Of a stretch of DNA of 26,621 nt, positions 9,503 through 19,128 are shown one piece after another (position 1 is the first letter of the stretch; each line of letters opens with the position of its first letter). Origin of the DNA: Amphimedon queenslandica (taxonomy: Eukaryota; Porifera; Demospongiae; Haplosclerida; Niphatidae); contig NW_003546310.1 of assembly GCF_000090795.2 (NCBI RefSeq), positions 94,049 through 120,669 on the forward strand, written 5' to 3'. The notes under the pieces are model-generated. The model saw nothing but the letters and a program-made list of their open reading frames with translations, was not told the DNA's origin and did no database searches. The translations under genes and the position numbers were made by a program.

Positions 9503-10574
9503 ATTTATTATTATCTTTATTGTTATTAAACAACTTTACAGCACATACAAAATAAACCAGGATAAAGCAGTTACTTAAAAAGAAACAAAAGTTGTTGAGA
9601 AAGTGCTGAAGGACTGCAATAGAGCAACCTTTAATAAGTAGTGGGTAGAAGAGTAGAGAAAGGGAAAGAGAGAGAAACAGTAGAATAGGAAAGAAAGAAA
9701 AGAAGCAAAAAGAAATGAAAACACACACTACAAAAAACATGAAACAGAAGGTTTAGAAACAATAACATTTAGCACAGGGACAACATACATGAAAGGTATA
9801 TGGATTAGAAGAGTCCAAATCATTTAGAAAATGAGATTCTAGAGGAGCACTAGTGTCATCTGCGAAGAGATAAGAGCTTGAATGAAAAAGATGAATGGGA
9901 AGATCATTCATGTACATTATAAACAAGAGTGGGCCCAGAATGCTTCCCTGGGGGACACCTGATAACACTGGTAGATGCCTAGATTGGTGACCATGAACTT
10001 TGACACATTGATACCAACCCGACAGATAACTTCAAATCCACGTCCAATCACAGCCATTCACACCCATGTGAGCCAGCTTCAGCAACAGTTTGTTGTGAGA
10101 TATAGTATTAAAGGCTTTTCTTATATCCCAATAAATGACTTCATGTTGAGCCTTGGAGGAAAATGAAGTAATAATCTGGTGCAAGAACAGAAGCAGTTTC
10201 ACTGTAGATCTCCTTGGCATGAAACCCAACTGGTGTACAGAAATATTTGGACCTGCAAACTCAATTAACCAGTTGAAAACCAGGCGTTCTAGCACCTTTG
10301 AGGTCATACAGAGGAGTGTGATCGGACTGTAATTAGACACATAGCCTTTGTCACCTGATTTGTGTATTGAAACAGCAACATGCACCAACCAATCAGAAGG
10401 GAGGGTAGCATGGCTGACAGACAAGTTAAATAGGTGACAGAGATTGAGGGCCAGAGCAACGGCACAGGCCTTTAGTACACCAGGGCCAGTATCGTCAATG
10501 CCCAATGCCTTACACTGATAGAACACTACAATAGTTTTCATGAAGAATACTACTAGCAGGTAGAAGTGATGCAC
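9503..10574 (-). mobile_element. Non-LTR retrotransposon fragment, 5'-truncated with internal deletion
   Basis: One minus-strand frame runs from about 10574 to 9753 with a single premature TGA (about 10032). It carries reverse-transcriptase blocks in order: KALGIDDTGPGVLKACA, LPSDWLVHVAVSIHKSGDKG, NYSPITLLCMTSKVLERLVF, HQLGFMPRRSTVKLLLFL, YWDIRKAFNTISHNKLLLKL (motif A Asp), LPVLSGVPQGSILGPLLFI and LFADDTSAP (motif C, at 9853-9867). About 15 residues later it jumps to a Cys-rich C-terminal-like end (FHVCCPCAKCYC), so most of the thumb and 3' half is missing. A purine-rich 3' region follows, and the element ends near 9503 in AATAAAGATAATAATAAA, a tail typical of CR1/L2-like or jockey-like LINEs. 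The 5' end is lost before the endonuclease. No target duplication was found. Confidence 0.85.
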
Positions 10575-11035
10575 TTATTATTAGGCTATTTTTCAGTGAC
10601 GACGTATTGTTGAAGCAATTGTACCAGCAGAAACAGATGTAGATGTACGTGTTTTTTCATAATATACCATATTATTGTTATTGATATATATCTTTGCTTG
10701 ATGTAGCAAATATTGTATATAATATTTGCCTTATAATTTACCAATTACACCAGCATATTCTTCAATATCCAAGAAGCTATTCAGTAACCAGGTGATTATA
10801 GCTGTGGCTTTGAAATAGAAGTTTGCTGATATTAATTTTATTATTCATTATTATGCTTGCTTGCTTTAACAAAGTCATTTTTTATAGAGTAACCATAAAC
10901 TTTCATCTTTAATGGGCTGTTTAAATAATTCAGAAGATGAGGCATGGCTTTTTGTTTGAATAACATTGTCAGTTATGATGTATGGAAATAATGCTGATGT
11001 ACATGATGGTGGGGCTAAAGATAATCAATTAGTGC
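10575..11035. other. AT-rich stretch, no supported gene
   Basis: Nothing firm. Directly after TATTTTTCAG at 10585-10594 a short reading RRIVEAIVPAETDVDVRV (to about 10650) has exon-like composition, but it stands alone and is unrecognised. Confidence 0.3.
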
Positions 11036-12082
11036 ATGGGTCATATCAGAATTATGAAAATTATAGAATTGCTATTTCATTTGCATTTAAATAAGCATGA
11101 GCAGAATAAAACCACTGCTCAACCTTACGCAATGATTGCTACAGCACTGAGCATGAGCAAAAGTATCAAAAGGGGGTCAGCTGCTGAGTCAATTAAAAAT
11201 TGCGGGTGGTTTTTTGATGAAATTTAAACAGGGCCGTGACAGACAGTGGTATGTAGGCACCACAGGCATCCATAATGCCTAAAAAAGGACTTTTATGGGT
11301 GCAGACAGTTATAATGACATTTAAGCAAAATAAATAGCAGATAACAATATCTCAAGGCAGTCATTTATAACGGAGGTGGGGAAGTCGTCAGAAGAGGGCA
11401 TGGTGAAAGTAAAGTGCAGCTAATGTGGAAGATCAATGAAGAAAGTGAAGATTCTGAAATGAAGAGAGCGGTTACTAGCTACTGTAAGCTGAATAAATCA
11501 CACTCATTAATGGTGGCCTATACAAGTAAATTGTGACCATAATTGACAAAATGTACTGCAAGGCAGATTCTTAAATTCATCATTTTAATGAACAACATCA
11601 ACCGGTGAGTGCCGTGTTAGATAAATATTGCTTGTACAAGTTACATAATAGCTTTCAGCATCCTCTGGGATAATTTCATGATGAATGGAGTTCAGGAAGT
11701 TGGATTTTTATTGTTACAAAGACAAATTAAACTACCTACCATAAGGTACCTTTTATCAATTATGGTCACAACTATATAAATTGTTGGAACTAAAAATGAG
11801 ATCAGAGGATATGAGGGAGAAAAACCACCTATTCTTCGAGGCTTGAATGACTGTGGGTCATGCTATTGCTCCACTTGTGTCATTTAGTCTTATCCTAGAT
11901 TCCTCTGTGAATCAAATTATCCTCATTCTGTGAATGATCAGAAGAGATTCCAACTGTATACAAAATTTTGGAGCCTTTTGATTCAGCTAGTAGAATGGCA
12001 GGATGAAGTTTACTTTGAGCTGACAGAGGCTAGGACAGCAAGGGATGAGAGACGGGACATAATGCCTAAATGTGTGATTAAT
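11036..12082 (+). pseudogene. Unrecognised multi-piece gene remnant with CxxCxCxxC knuckle
   Basis: Three protein-like pieces lie in order on the plus strand. The first (11036-11330) reads ALSMSKSIKRGSAAESIKNC, GWFFDEI, then after a one-base shift KQGRDRQWYVGTTGIHNA and TFMGADSYNDI. The second (about 11372-11536) is open for some 55 codons (MWKINEESEDSEMKRAVTSY, HSLMVAYTSKL); a competing frame reads KSSEEGMVKVKCS-CGRSMKK. The third (11780-12082) reads GYEGEKPPILRGLNDCGSCY, CSTCVI, one stop, then PRFLCESNYPHSVNDQKRF, LVEWQDEVYFELTEARTARD and RRDIMPKCVINV, ending before a good donor (AAT|GTGAGT at 12083). The knuckle CGSCYCSTC and the conserved-looking helical tail suggest a zinc-binding domain. 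I do not recognise the family. It may be one element-encoded gene or a degraded host gene. Confidence 0.4.
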
Positions 12083-12536
12083 GTGAGTAGTAAATTGTTA
12101 AAAATTATACAATTACATTTGTAAAATTAGGAAATCTGAAGGAGATATCCAAGCCATAATAACCATTACAGTGACTGTATGAGTACTTTTGATGCAGGTG
12201 GATATGATGTGAGTCATGTACATATGATAGCTGACAATGATTATTGTATTTTTAATTTATACATGTACCCGAAGCATTTTAAATCATTACAAGTGATAAT
12301 ATAAGTCTACAATGAATAAAAATACATCATTATGAGAAAAATACTGAAGTAACTCACAGTAAAAGTGTAAAAAAATAATTTAAAAACACTGAATAAAATT
12401 TGCAAAATCGAACAAACAAAACGAATTTAGTTGAAGTCATTGCAGCATTCAATATTTGTCGTACTGCAATGATTGCTGCTGAAGCGGAATTGATTGTAAG
12501 AGAAGTTGTAAATTGCATTTTGTGTTTAATTGCAAA
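12083..12536. other. AT-rich stretch, no supported gene
   Basis: This spacer lies between the convergent remnants at 11036-12082 and 12537-14290. No coding signal or repeat stands out. Confidence 0.4.
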
Positions 12537-14290
12537 TTAATTGTCACTGATATCATCATTGCTGACATTTAATTCGTCATTATTGCTTGGAATTATTTCA
12601 ATTCTTGCATTACATGTACTGGGGTGTCGTCCACCTCATGCTCATTATCATCCTGATCAGCAACAGGGATCTCAATGAAAGTCATGATATATAACAAAAG
12701 TGAAATCAACATACTCCAAAATATCTTTGTTCTTAGCAGCGTATCTCTCCCAGATATTTTCGACGAATTGGAAAGTCTTTTGAACTAAAAGCTATAGTGG
12801 TGTTCTCCTATCAGGGCGTCTCAGATCCATTACTGCATGAGTGCTAGTGAATGGACAGTTGACATTTTCATTTTGTAATAAGAAGTCTTGACACTATAAT
12901 AATGACTGCCACTCACTCACTTATCCAATCCATTACTGCAAAATACATTCTCATTGTGAAGACCATTGTTGAGAAGTTAATTTGCTTTGGGATGTATATC
13001 AGCAATTGGTTGTTAAAACTCATGACCCAATATGTATCATGGCACTGTGTAATCAATTGTAAATACAAATTATACAACTTACACTATCCCTAGCAAACAA
13101 ACCGGGATAACGATAAAATGTATGTTCACTTCAGTTGTCCGAAAAGCTCCTCTGATGCAAATGGATCATTTTTATTGTCTTACTTGGACTATCGTTGGGG
13201 AATTTACAGGAAATGATGCTTGACATTTAGTGTGAATTCCGTGAAATTAAATATAACTGAGAAATTTTTTTTTAATTATTACATCAAACTGGTCCAGCAT
13301 TTTCTTCATTAATCTGCTGAGCATCTTTTCATTCGTTTCACATGTTTTATTGCCCAATACATGTAAACTTTTCTACTATGTCCCAAAGGATAACACCAAT
13401 AATTTTGCAAGTCTTTACTGATTACTTTTATCTATAAGTTCTGGAAACCAATTATATCCCTTATTCTTGCTTGGTCCTTCAGTCATATTGTCAATTTCAA
13501 ATGCCAACCATGCCAAGTGTAAAACGAAACTTTCAAATTGAGGTCCTTTGTGATATAATGTTGCCGTATATCATGGGCCACTTCTGCGACATTGACAATT
13601 GTTATGTCGGAATAAGTAGTTCAACTCATTGAAGTATACTATACAATTACTTATCACTTTAGGTAAAACTACCTTAGTGCAAGATACGTCTGTTGTCTTA
13701 GCAATACTGTAATCTGCTTGAGACGCGTGGCGATATCAATTCCTTAACCTGAGTGGACTAAGTGATAATATCTGAAACTAGTCTTTATAAAATCATGCAG
13801 TGAAAAATTCATTTCACCTTAATGTAGTCTAGTGTAAGTGTATTTTAGAAACATAGTTTTCAAAAGAAATCAGTGTTGCAGAAGTGTACTATATAATGTA
13901 TAAATACAAGTTTGATCATGAAGTAAATACCTTTCAGAAAGACTTGCCACAGTAGTGTGAAAAGCATTAGCAGTGGAGTTGTGTCTAGCATCAGTAATCA
14001 CCCACAAAAAGGCAGCATTTTTGTTATATTATATTGTCTTGAAACTTACTTCCCCACTTGAATTATAACGAAGTTGACGCCTCACTTCTTTAACTGCATT
14101 AATCATTATGTCTTCAGCCATGCCATTTACTACTTCAATAAACCCAAAATTATGTACTATGAACAATAGGGACAGTGACTACCAAATGCTTCTTCTTACA
14201 TTTCCCGGTATACCGGTGTGCAACTTTACCTTTACATGGAAATTAGATGGGTAGCATGCCAGCACATCTAAAATTGTTAATCATCTTTAA
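12537..14290 (-). pseudogene. TDARH-type transposase-like gene, decayed
   Basis: Reading leftwards: HRYTGKCKKKHLVVTVPIVH (about 14225-14165), GFIEVVNGMAEDIMINAVKE (to about 14085), an intron starting at GTAAGT, then VITDARHNSTANAFHTTVAS ending at AG|GTATTT (13931). Next are VAEVAHDIRQHYITKDL and FYTWHG (13600-13520), NKGYNWFPELIDKS (about 13450), a YW(A)IKH block, FYRYPGLFARDS, a 38-base intron (13045-13082), then CHDTYWVMSFNNQLLIYIPK, FTMRMYFAVMDW, NENVN, MDLRRPDRRTPL, KTFQFVENIWERYAAKN and an acidic tail ending DDISDN-TAA (12537). I remember a sponge and cnidarian multicopy family with the order TDARHDSTANA, TWHGTKN, WFPEL, DTYWVESFNN, LAVLDWNEN, DLRRPDRRTP; the match in order is strong. 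The Asp of TDARH and the DTYW/ESFN region are likely catalytic by analogy with DDE enzymes. It is broken by several stops and shifts. Confidence 0.6.
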
Positions 14291-14492
14291 AAAAGCATAA
14301 TCGGCACACTGCTGTCTTCTGGTTTAACAATTAATGTCCGCCAGAAACACAAGAACTATACCAAGTCCTGATCTGTTTCTCACAACGTCGACAAATGAAA
14401 AGTAACCTAGCTACTTGACCTCTCTATATAATTATTAACTGATACTGTAAGCTATCTTTATATAGCTTCACAGCACACACTTTTATAATTGA

Positions 14493-14678
14493 CTAAAATA
14501 TCAATGGTTTAGAAGACTTGGTACAGGGACAAAGTGTAACTAAACCTACCAAGTCATGCAGCCAGTAGTTCTCTACAAGAAAGGCATCTTCATTGTTATC
14601 CTTATACTTACCAGTCAAAGCACCATAGTAATTATATAGGTGATACCCTATAAGCGGATTGATTAAGATGGTGGCCAT
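14493..14678 (-). pseudogene. Unrecognised first-exon-like frame
   Basis: The reading starts AAAATGGCCACC at 14678 (a good vertebrate-style start context), gives MATILINPLIGYHLYNYYG and then meets a strong donor (ACTG|GTAAGTATAAGG, about 14612). If the donor is not used the frame runs on through DNNEDAFLVENYWLHDLVG to a stop at 14493. It lies upstream of the TDARH gene on the same strand and could be one of its early exons, but nothing links them in sequence. Confidence 0.3.
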
Positions 14679-14749
14679 TTTTATACTTTTATAACACCTA
14701 TAACTCTTATCTTATGTTGTACAGCCTTGTAAATGGTTTAGATGAGCTT

Positions 14750-15062
14750 TCTTTCACTCAGCAGTTCGTGTGGTACCTTTAAAGTGGACTGTAATGTATC
14801 GGGAGCATTTACAGACAACAGGCCCAAATTCAAGTTTTTGAAAAATTCTTTTGACGTTTTCTTTTTTCACCTTCTTTCGGGAGGATAATCTTTTGAATTC
14901 GAGAAGTGCTGGAGTTGGCTTTTACATCACTCCTTTGGGCTTGGGTCAAGGACCACAAATGTAGTTTTTAAAAGAAGCAAGGATGCAGAACAAAATGAAC
15001 GACAAAACCTATCTGCAGACACTGCTTGGGTTTGTGGTTTGACGCCATTTTAACTTTAGCGC
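14750..15062 (-). pseudogene. Unrecognised basic coding-like remnant
   Basis: It begins at AAAATGGCGTCAAACC (ATG at about 15050, MASNHKPKQCLQ) and, across one or two shifts and a stop, continues as KPTPALLEFKRLSSRKKVKK, ENVKRIFQKLEFGPVVCKCS and ITVHFKGTTRTAE to about 14760. The long Lys/Arg-rich stretch resembles a DNA-binding N-terminus. It sits on the same strand as, and upstream of, the TDARH transposase. No family is recognised. Confidence 0.3.
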
Positions 15063-15457
15063 ACATGATCATCACAAATATAACCGCACAATCATAACAA
15101 AATGTATATTACTACATTAAGAAAAACTATGAAAACAAGTAGATAAAAATTATTAAAAATGGAAAAATAGTAGGATTTAATTGGAAAAAAGTATGGAAAC
15201 AATGGAGTACTTGCAAACTGGTGTGGTAAGAAATCTTACACTGCAGTAAGAATAAAAAGACTTCATAATAGTGCTATCAAATAGTTGCCTGTGAATAATT
15301 GCTGTGCTCTGGGTAATGATCTTCATGCAGTGGTGCAGGATTTCTGTTTCCTTACATCTTCCAAACTATTTTTCCATTTTTGTTTTTATTTACCTCAAAA
15401 ATTATTAATAATGTTACTATAGTCATTAGCACTTATTAATTTTATTCACCAACTTAC

Positions 15458-15619
15458 CACTTTTGCGATAAAAAGACTGCTACCTTCATGTTCCTCACTT
15501 CTCCCAATACCAGCAGGAGACTGAGAAAAGCCATGCATCAAGCTATCATAATCTACATGAAACAAGGCTGTCGTCAGACCAAAGTTGCCTAGCTTGTAAC
15601 TGTCATCAAGAACTTTATT
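15458..15619 (-). pseudogene. Well-formed orphan internal exon, unrecognised
   Basis: A 162-base segment (54 codons, phase 0 at both ends) is bounded by an acceptor (AAACATAG at 15620) and a consensus donor (GTG|GTAAGT at 15458/15457). It has no stop: LDDSYKLGNFGLTTALFHVD, YDSLMHGFSQSPAGIG, RSEEHEGSSLFIAKV. Having an uninterrupted frame between two proper splice sites is unusual in this window. It may be an early exon of the TDARH gene or part of an unrelated gene. Confidence 0.4.
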
Positions 15620-16214
15620 CTATGTTTAGTCACAATTTTGATACATGCTGTCTAGTTTTGGGCAGGCCACTCCCCTTTTATACTGCACAAGCTTGTTTAA
15701 AGGAAGATTTGTTTCGTACCAAAAATTATTAACTTATTGAGATGAAGAATGGAGTTACTATCTATGAAAATGACTTATATGATCATTTTGATAATGATGT
15801 AATGTTTTTGTTGTAAAGAGAATGTTTTAAATTTAAGATGCATTGTGAGAGTGCAGTAAAAAGAAAATTGTGCCTAAGAAGGGGATAAAGGATAATTCTG
15901 ATTTGCTAAGTATTTCAGAAATATAAATATTACAAGTGTCGTATTTTGGAGAGGAGGCTGTCGATTATGGTGGATTCAGATGCAAGTTTTGGCAATAACT
16001 AGTTCAAAAGGGATGTCAGCATTTCATGTGGGAGGAGATGGTGGAGTTACCGTTGTTAAAAACACTGCTACTCTTTATGTTTGGCATTGCATGTAATCTT
16101 CAGGCTAGGATTCCTACAAAAAAATGAACTCAAGTGCCTGGGCACATATAAAGCTTTTTCAATTGTACAAGGGGGTATGGAGTTTCCCAGTTCTTGACCC
16201 AAGATTCTACAGTT

Positions 16215-16930
16215 GTTTACGGAGTGCCTTTTTTATGTGGGGGGACTGTTATATGTGATTGAATAATGCAAAGTAGCAAAGTTTTTTTTGAAGAACTTGT
16301 AAAAAGGTAATTACCGCAGCGATTGAAATAAGCAGTTGTATGTTTCATAACTGCAAAAGTGTGAAGTAACAGTAGTGTTTGGGAAGTGTTTAGTAAAACT
16401 GAACAACTACATATTTTGTGTGAAACAGGTAATACCTACATTATAGTAATTGTAATATTGTCCTTAACTTTGTCACCTTTGATATACTACTTACAACTAA
16501 TTTATGTGATTCCTTGTGAGTAAAAGCATAATGCCTTAAAGGTGCAGTTTATTCAGACAATAGGCAGAAAATATATTCCCTTGTGTTTGAGTAAGAATGT
16601 GGTTCTACAGGTGGAATGGCTATGTAATATGAGAGATACTCTTTCTCTCCTCCCTCTAGGCCCTTTTCTCATGTTTAACTCTTTCTGTATTTCAATATGC
16701 ATAGTTTACTAGTGTATTTTGATGTGAAATGTCATTGCAAATCCTGGATTTAAGAGAAAGTGCAAGAAATCATTGTCCACAGCTTCAAAACTAAATCATG
16801 TTTTAAAAAACTATATTTGCCAATTGTGATTGTGAATGTGAAAATTTTTTTAAAATTAATTTTTATAACTATAAGGGGAATGGAAACCAATTAATTGTTT
16901 GATGTCATCAAAATTGTTCATGTTACTAAA
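16215..16930. other. Gap between HECT exons, nothing recognised
   Basis: AT-rich sequence with no supported frame. It is much longer than the 38-52 base introns seen elsewhere, so an unrecognised insertion is likely. Confidence 0.35.
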
Positions 16931-17059
16931 TCCTGTGGTATAAACCTGAGATCAACATATTTGTCGAAGGATTGGGAACTTTTAGGGGTTTGCATGTCAT
17001 TCCTAAATACCACAATATAATGGACTTCTTTGTTGATAATCAAAAAAGACTAACTGTGG

Positions 17060-17795
17060 GTATAAATTGAACTGTTTAATGTAATTACTATACTATGTCC
17101 TAACTAAAAATGGACCGGTAGTGGAGCAGCTGCATTAGAATTTGAAAAATGTACCTACGTCACTAATGACGTATATAATCTTATTCATAGAGACAGCAGA
17201 TATTTTGGCTGTATTGTTTCACTCTTAAATCAGTCTTGTTCTTCCTGAGAAGCAGTACAATACCTACTGGAGCTAACTAGTCTTCATAAAGACAATCATT
17301 ATCAGAAGATCTTGCTCTATTAGTATTTTCAAAGAAGAAATATCAGTTTGGGTGCTCAACCACATGTGCTTATGTAAACTATGACATCGTATTGTCATTG
17401 CAGTTAACTTTGGTATGCCATTTGGTTTATAGAGGGAACCTGGTTGTCCGTGTTCCCACGAAATGAGGACCCAGGATCTGAGACCATGAAGCAGCATTGG
17501 GCGAATAAGAATCTGTGAACGTCTCATCCTTATGCATCATTCCTATAAAAAGTTATTCCAGCTTTTTTGGTCCAAACTCAGTTGGGACATAGTATAGTTG
17601 TATTATATGTTGTAGCAATTTTTTCTATAAATATCTGTCTAAATAATGTAACAAGGACAGTCCTAGCCAAACTTAAGAAGGAATTTGTGTAATATTTGTA
17701 GATTTTATTAAGTGTAAAGGTATATATTATTCTTTGTAGCAAATTTTTTCACAAATGTTGCCTTTGTTGTACAGCACAAGAAATAAGTGGTAACG
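17060..17795. other. Gap between HECT exons with an unrecognised minus frame
   Basis: A minus-strand frame at 17273-17527 (84 codons, RRSQILIRPMLLHGLRSWVL) is open, but a competing minus frame (FTDSYSPNAASWSQILGPHF) is equally protein-like. I recognise neither. The gap is probably an insertion into the HECT gene. Confidence 0.3.
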
Positions 17796-18059
17796 TCAGT
17801 GATATTAGCTCTGGTGCTGATAAATCAGAGATTATATAACACTACAGAATATCTTACTACTTGCACTGGTACAACTAAAGTTCCCCCAGATGGTTTCTAC
17901 ACCAAGCCTACAATATGTTTTTCTTAAGTTTTGCTGGCTACTGCTGGTACTTGCAACCTCATACTTAGGATTCCAACTACATTGCATGACAATAGTGAAA
18001 AGTTTAAGGAAATGTTTGTTCAGAGCTTAAACGGTCACATTGGATTTGGAAGAGTGTGA

Positions 18060-18248
18060 CTCTACTTCAATTAAATTTCTTTGATTGTTACAAAAAATAT
18101 TACAAAGTTCTGTAATTAAATTTCATGTTTAAAATGGTTGCACTTGAAACAGAATTGTGAACATTGATGTATGTGTTAATGATGAGAATTTTCTGTTGTG
18201 TAATAATTATTTTGGAAAACTTTGCAATAACTCTTAATAGTTTGCTAC
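18060..18248. other. Short AT-rich spacer between convergent remnants
   Basis: It separates the HECT-like gene end (18059) from the end of the integrase-like gene (18249). No feature is seen. Confidence 0.4.
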
Positions 18249-18960
18249 TTAAATGTGACAACTGATGAAAGGAATAGTAATGTCATTAGTGAGGTTTTCT
18301 TCTACAAGAGGGCCAAACCAATCAATTCCATGTTTATGTTCCCATCATTATACGACAGTTTTAGAAACATCGACATGTCACTTACTTGAATATTTAATGT
18401 ACAATTAGTTCCCCTCACTTTGCGATACCCATGTATTCACATCTACCTTAGACTAATGTTATCACATAGTCATCCTGTGGTCATTCTGTGCAATAACCCA
18501 TTCGTCCAAATGAAATGTAACGCTAGTAAGTTTTTTGATTCTCAGTAAGAAGAGATAATAGACTTATATGATCAAGGTGATGGAATAATACATCCTACAC
18601 CTTGAAACAAATCTCACCATAGGCGTTCAATGTTCTCATTGTTCAGCGTTTAAAAAAAAGCCAAAGTGGGTGAATTAGCATAAACATACCTGCATCATGA
18701 TTCTCAACCCCTAGGTCGCTACGAATCCTGGCAGGTTATCCAAATTGCAAAATAAGTTTTACAAATGAAGTAAAAAATGTCAGTGCATAGTTATTATAGC
18801 AAAATAATTCATAAATACTGCCAACACTAAAAACCCATCTATTATACCTTAAAAGACAAAATGCATTGTGCATAAGACTGGATTATGATTTAGCAAAAAA
18901 ATTGGTTTACCTTATCGTTTAATAGTCTTCCAATCAAATGCCATAAGCTTAGGTTCCACC
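18249..18960 (-). pseudogene. rve-type integrase/transposase core, decayed
   Basis: Reading leftwards: a WH...DWKTIKR piece near 18945, NNYALTFFTSFVKLILQFG (18800-18740), ARIRSDLGVENHDAGMFMLI (to about 18680), then TLNNENIERLW (18640-18617), DLFQGVGC, LFHHLDHISLLSLLTEN, and after a decayed stretch HGIDWFGPLVEENLTNDITI ending at a TAA (18249-18251). The order D...SD.G.EN...N..IE.LW is that of an rve integrase catalytic core, with the second Asp in RSDLGVEN and the Glu in ENIERLW. I recall a multicopy animal family reading RVRSDQG.EN, RIERLWRD, YGIDWDGP, and this matches it in order. Such enzymes cut and join DNA strands. It is broken by at least four stops or shifts. Confidence 0.65.
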
Positions 18961-19128
18961 TACTGAGTATGCATGTCAGTAAATAGACAAAAAAATCAGA
19001 CTCCATTGACTTGGATAGTTACTTTTTGTTTCACTCGTGCATCATGTATCATTGCCTTAAAATGATGTTATTCACGGCAGGCACTTTCAGTAGCCTCATG
19101 CATGGGTTACTCAGTAGTAGTAGACAGC

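Larger units (their letters stand above)
15880..18059 (+). pseudogene. HECT-domain ubiquitin-ligase-like gene, scattered exons
   Basis: Exon pieces in HECT order are present. About 15945-15995 reads FGEEAVDYGGFRCKFW, matching the HECT start (F.GE.AVD.GG..REF). About 16020-16210 includes LQKNELKCLGTYKAF and SIVQGGMEFP, matching the (V)QGG..P block. About 16940-17056 reads NIFVEGLGTFRGLHVI, NIMDFFVDNQKRLTV, matching the segment leading to the C-lobe. About 17830-18059 reads YLTTCTGTTKVPPDGFYTKP, one TAA, ATAGTCNLILRIPT and IGFGRV-TGA. The Cys at 17952-17954 in AGTCN is where HECT ligases carry the ubiquitin-accepting Cys. By family, HECT proteins transfer ubiquitin from an E2 through that Cys. 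No N-terminal PB1-like exon was found upstream. This copy is dead, and the 16210-16935 and 17060-17800 gaps are intron or unrelated insertions. Confidence 0.55.

Noticed and set aside
9465-9740. 91-codon minus-strand frame with a hydrophobic, Phe/Leu/Ser-rich run
   Set aside because: It lies in the purine-rich 3' untranslated part and tail of the LINE and has no motif.
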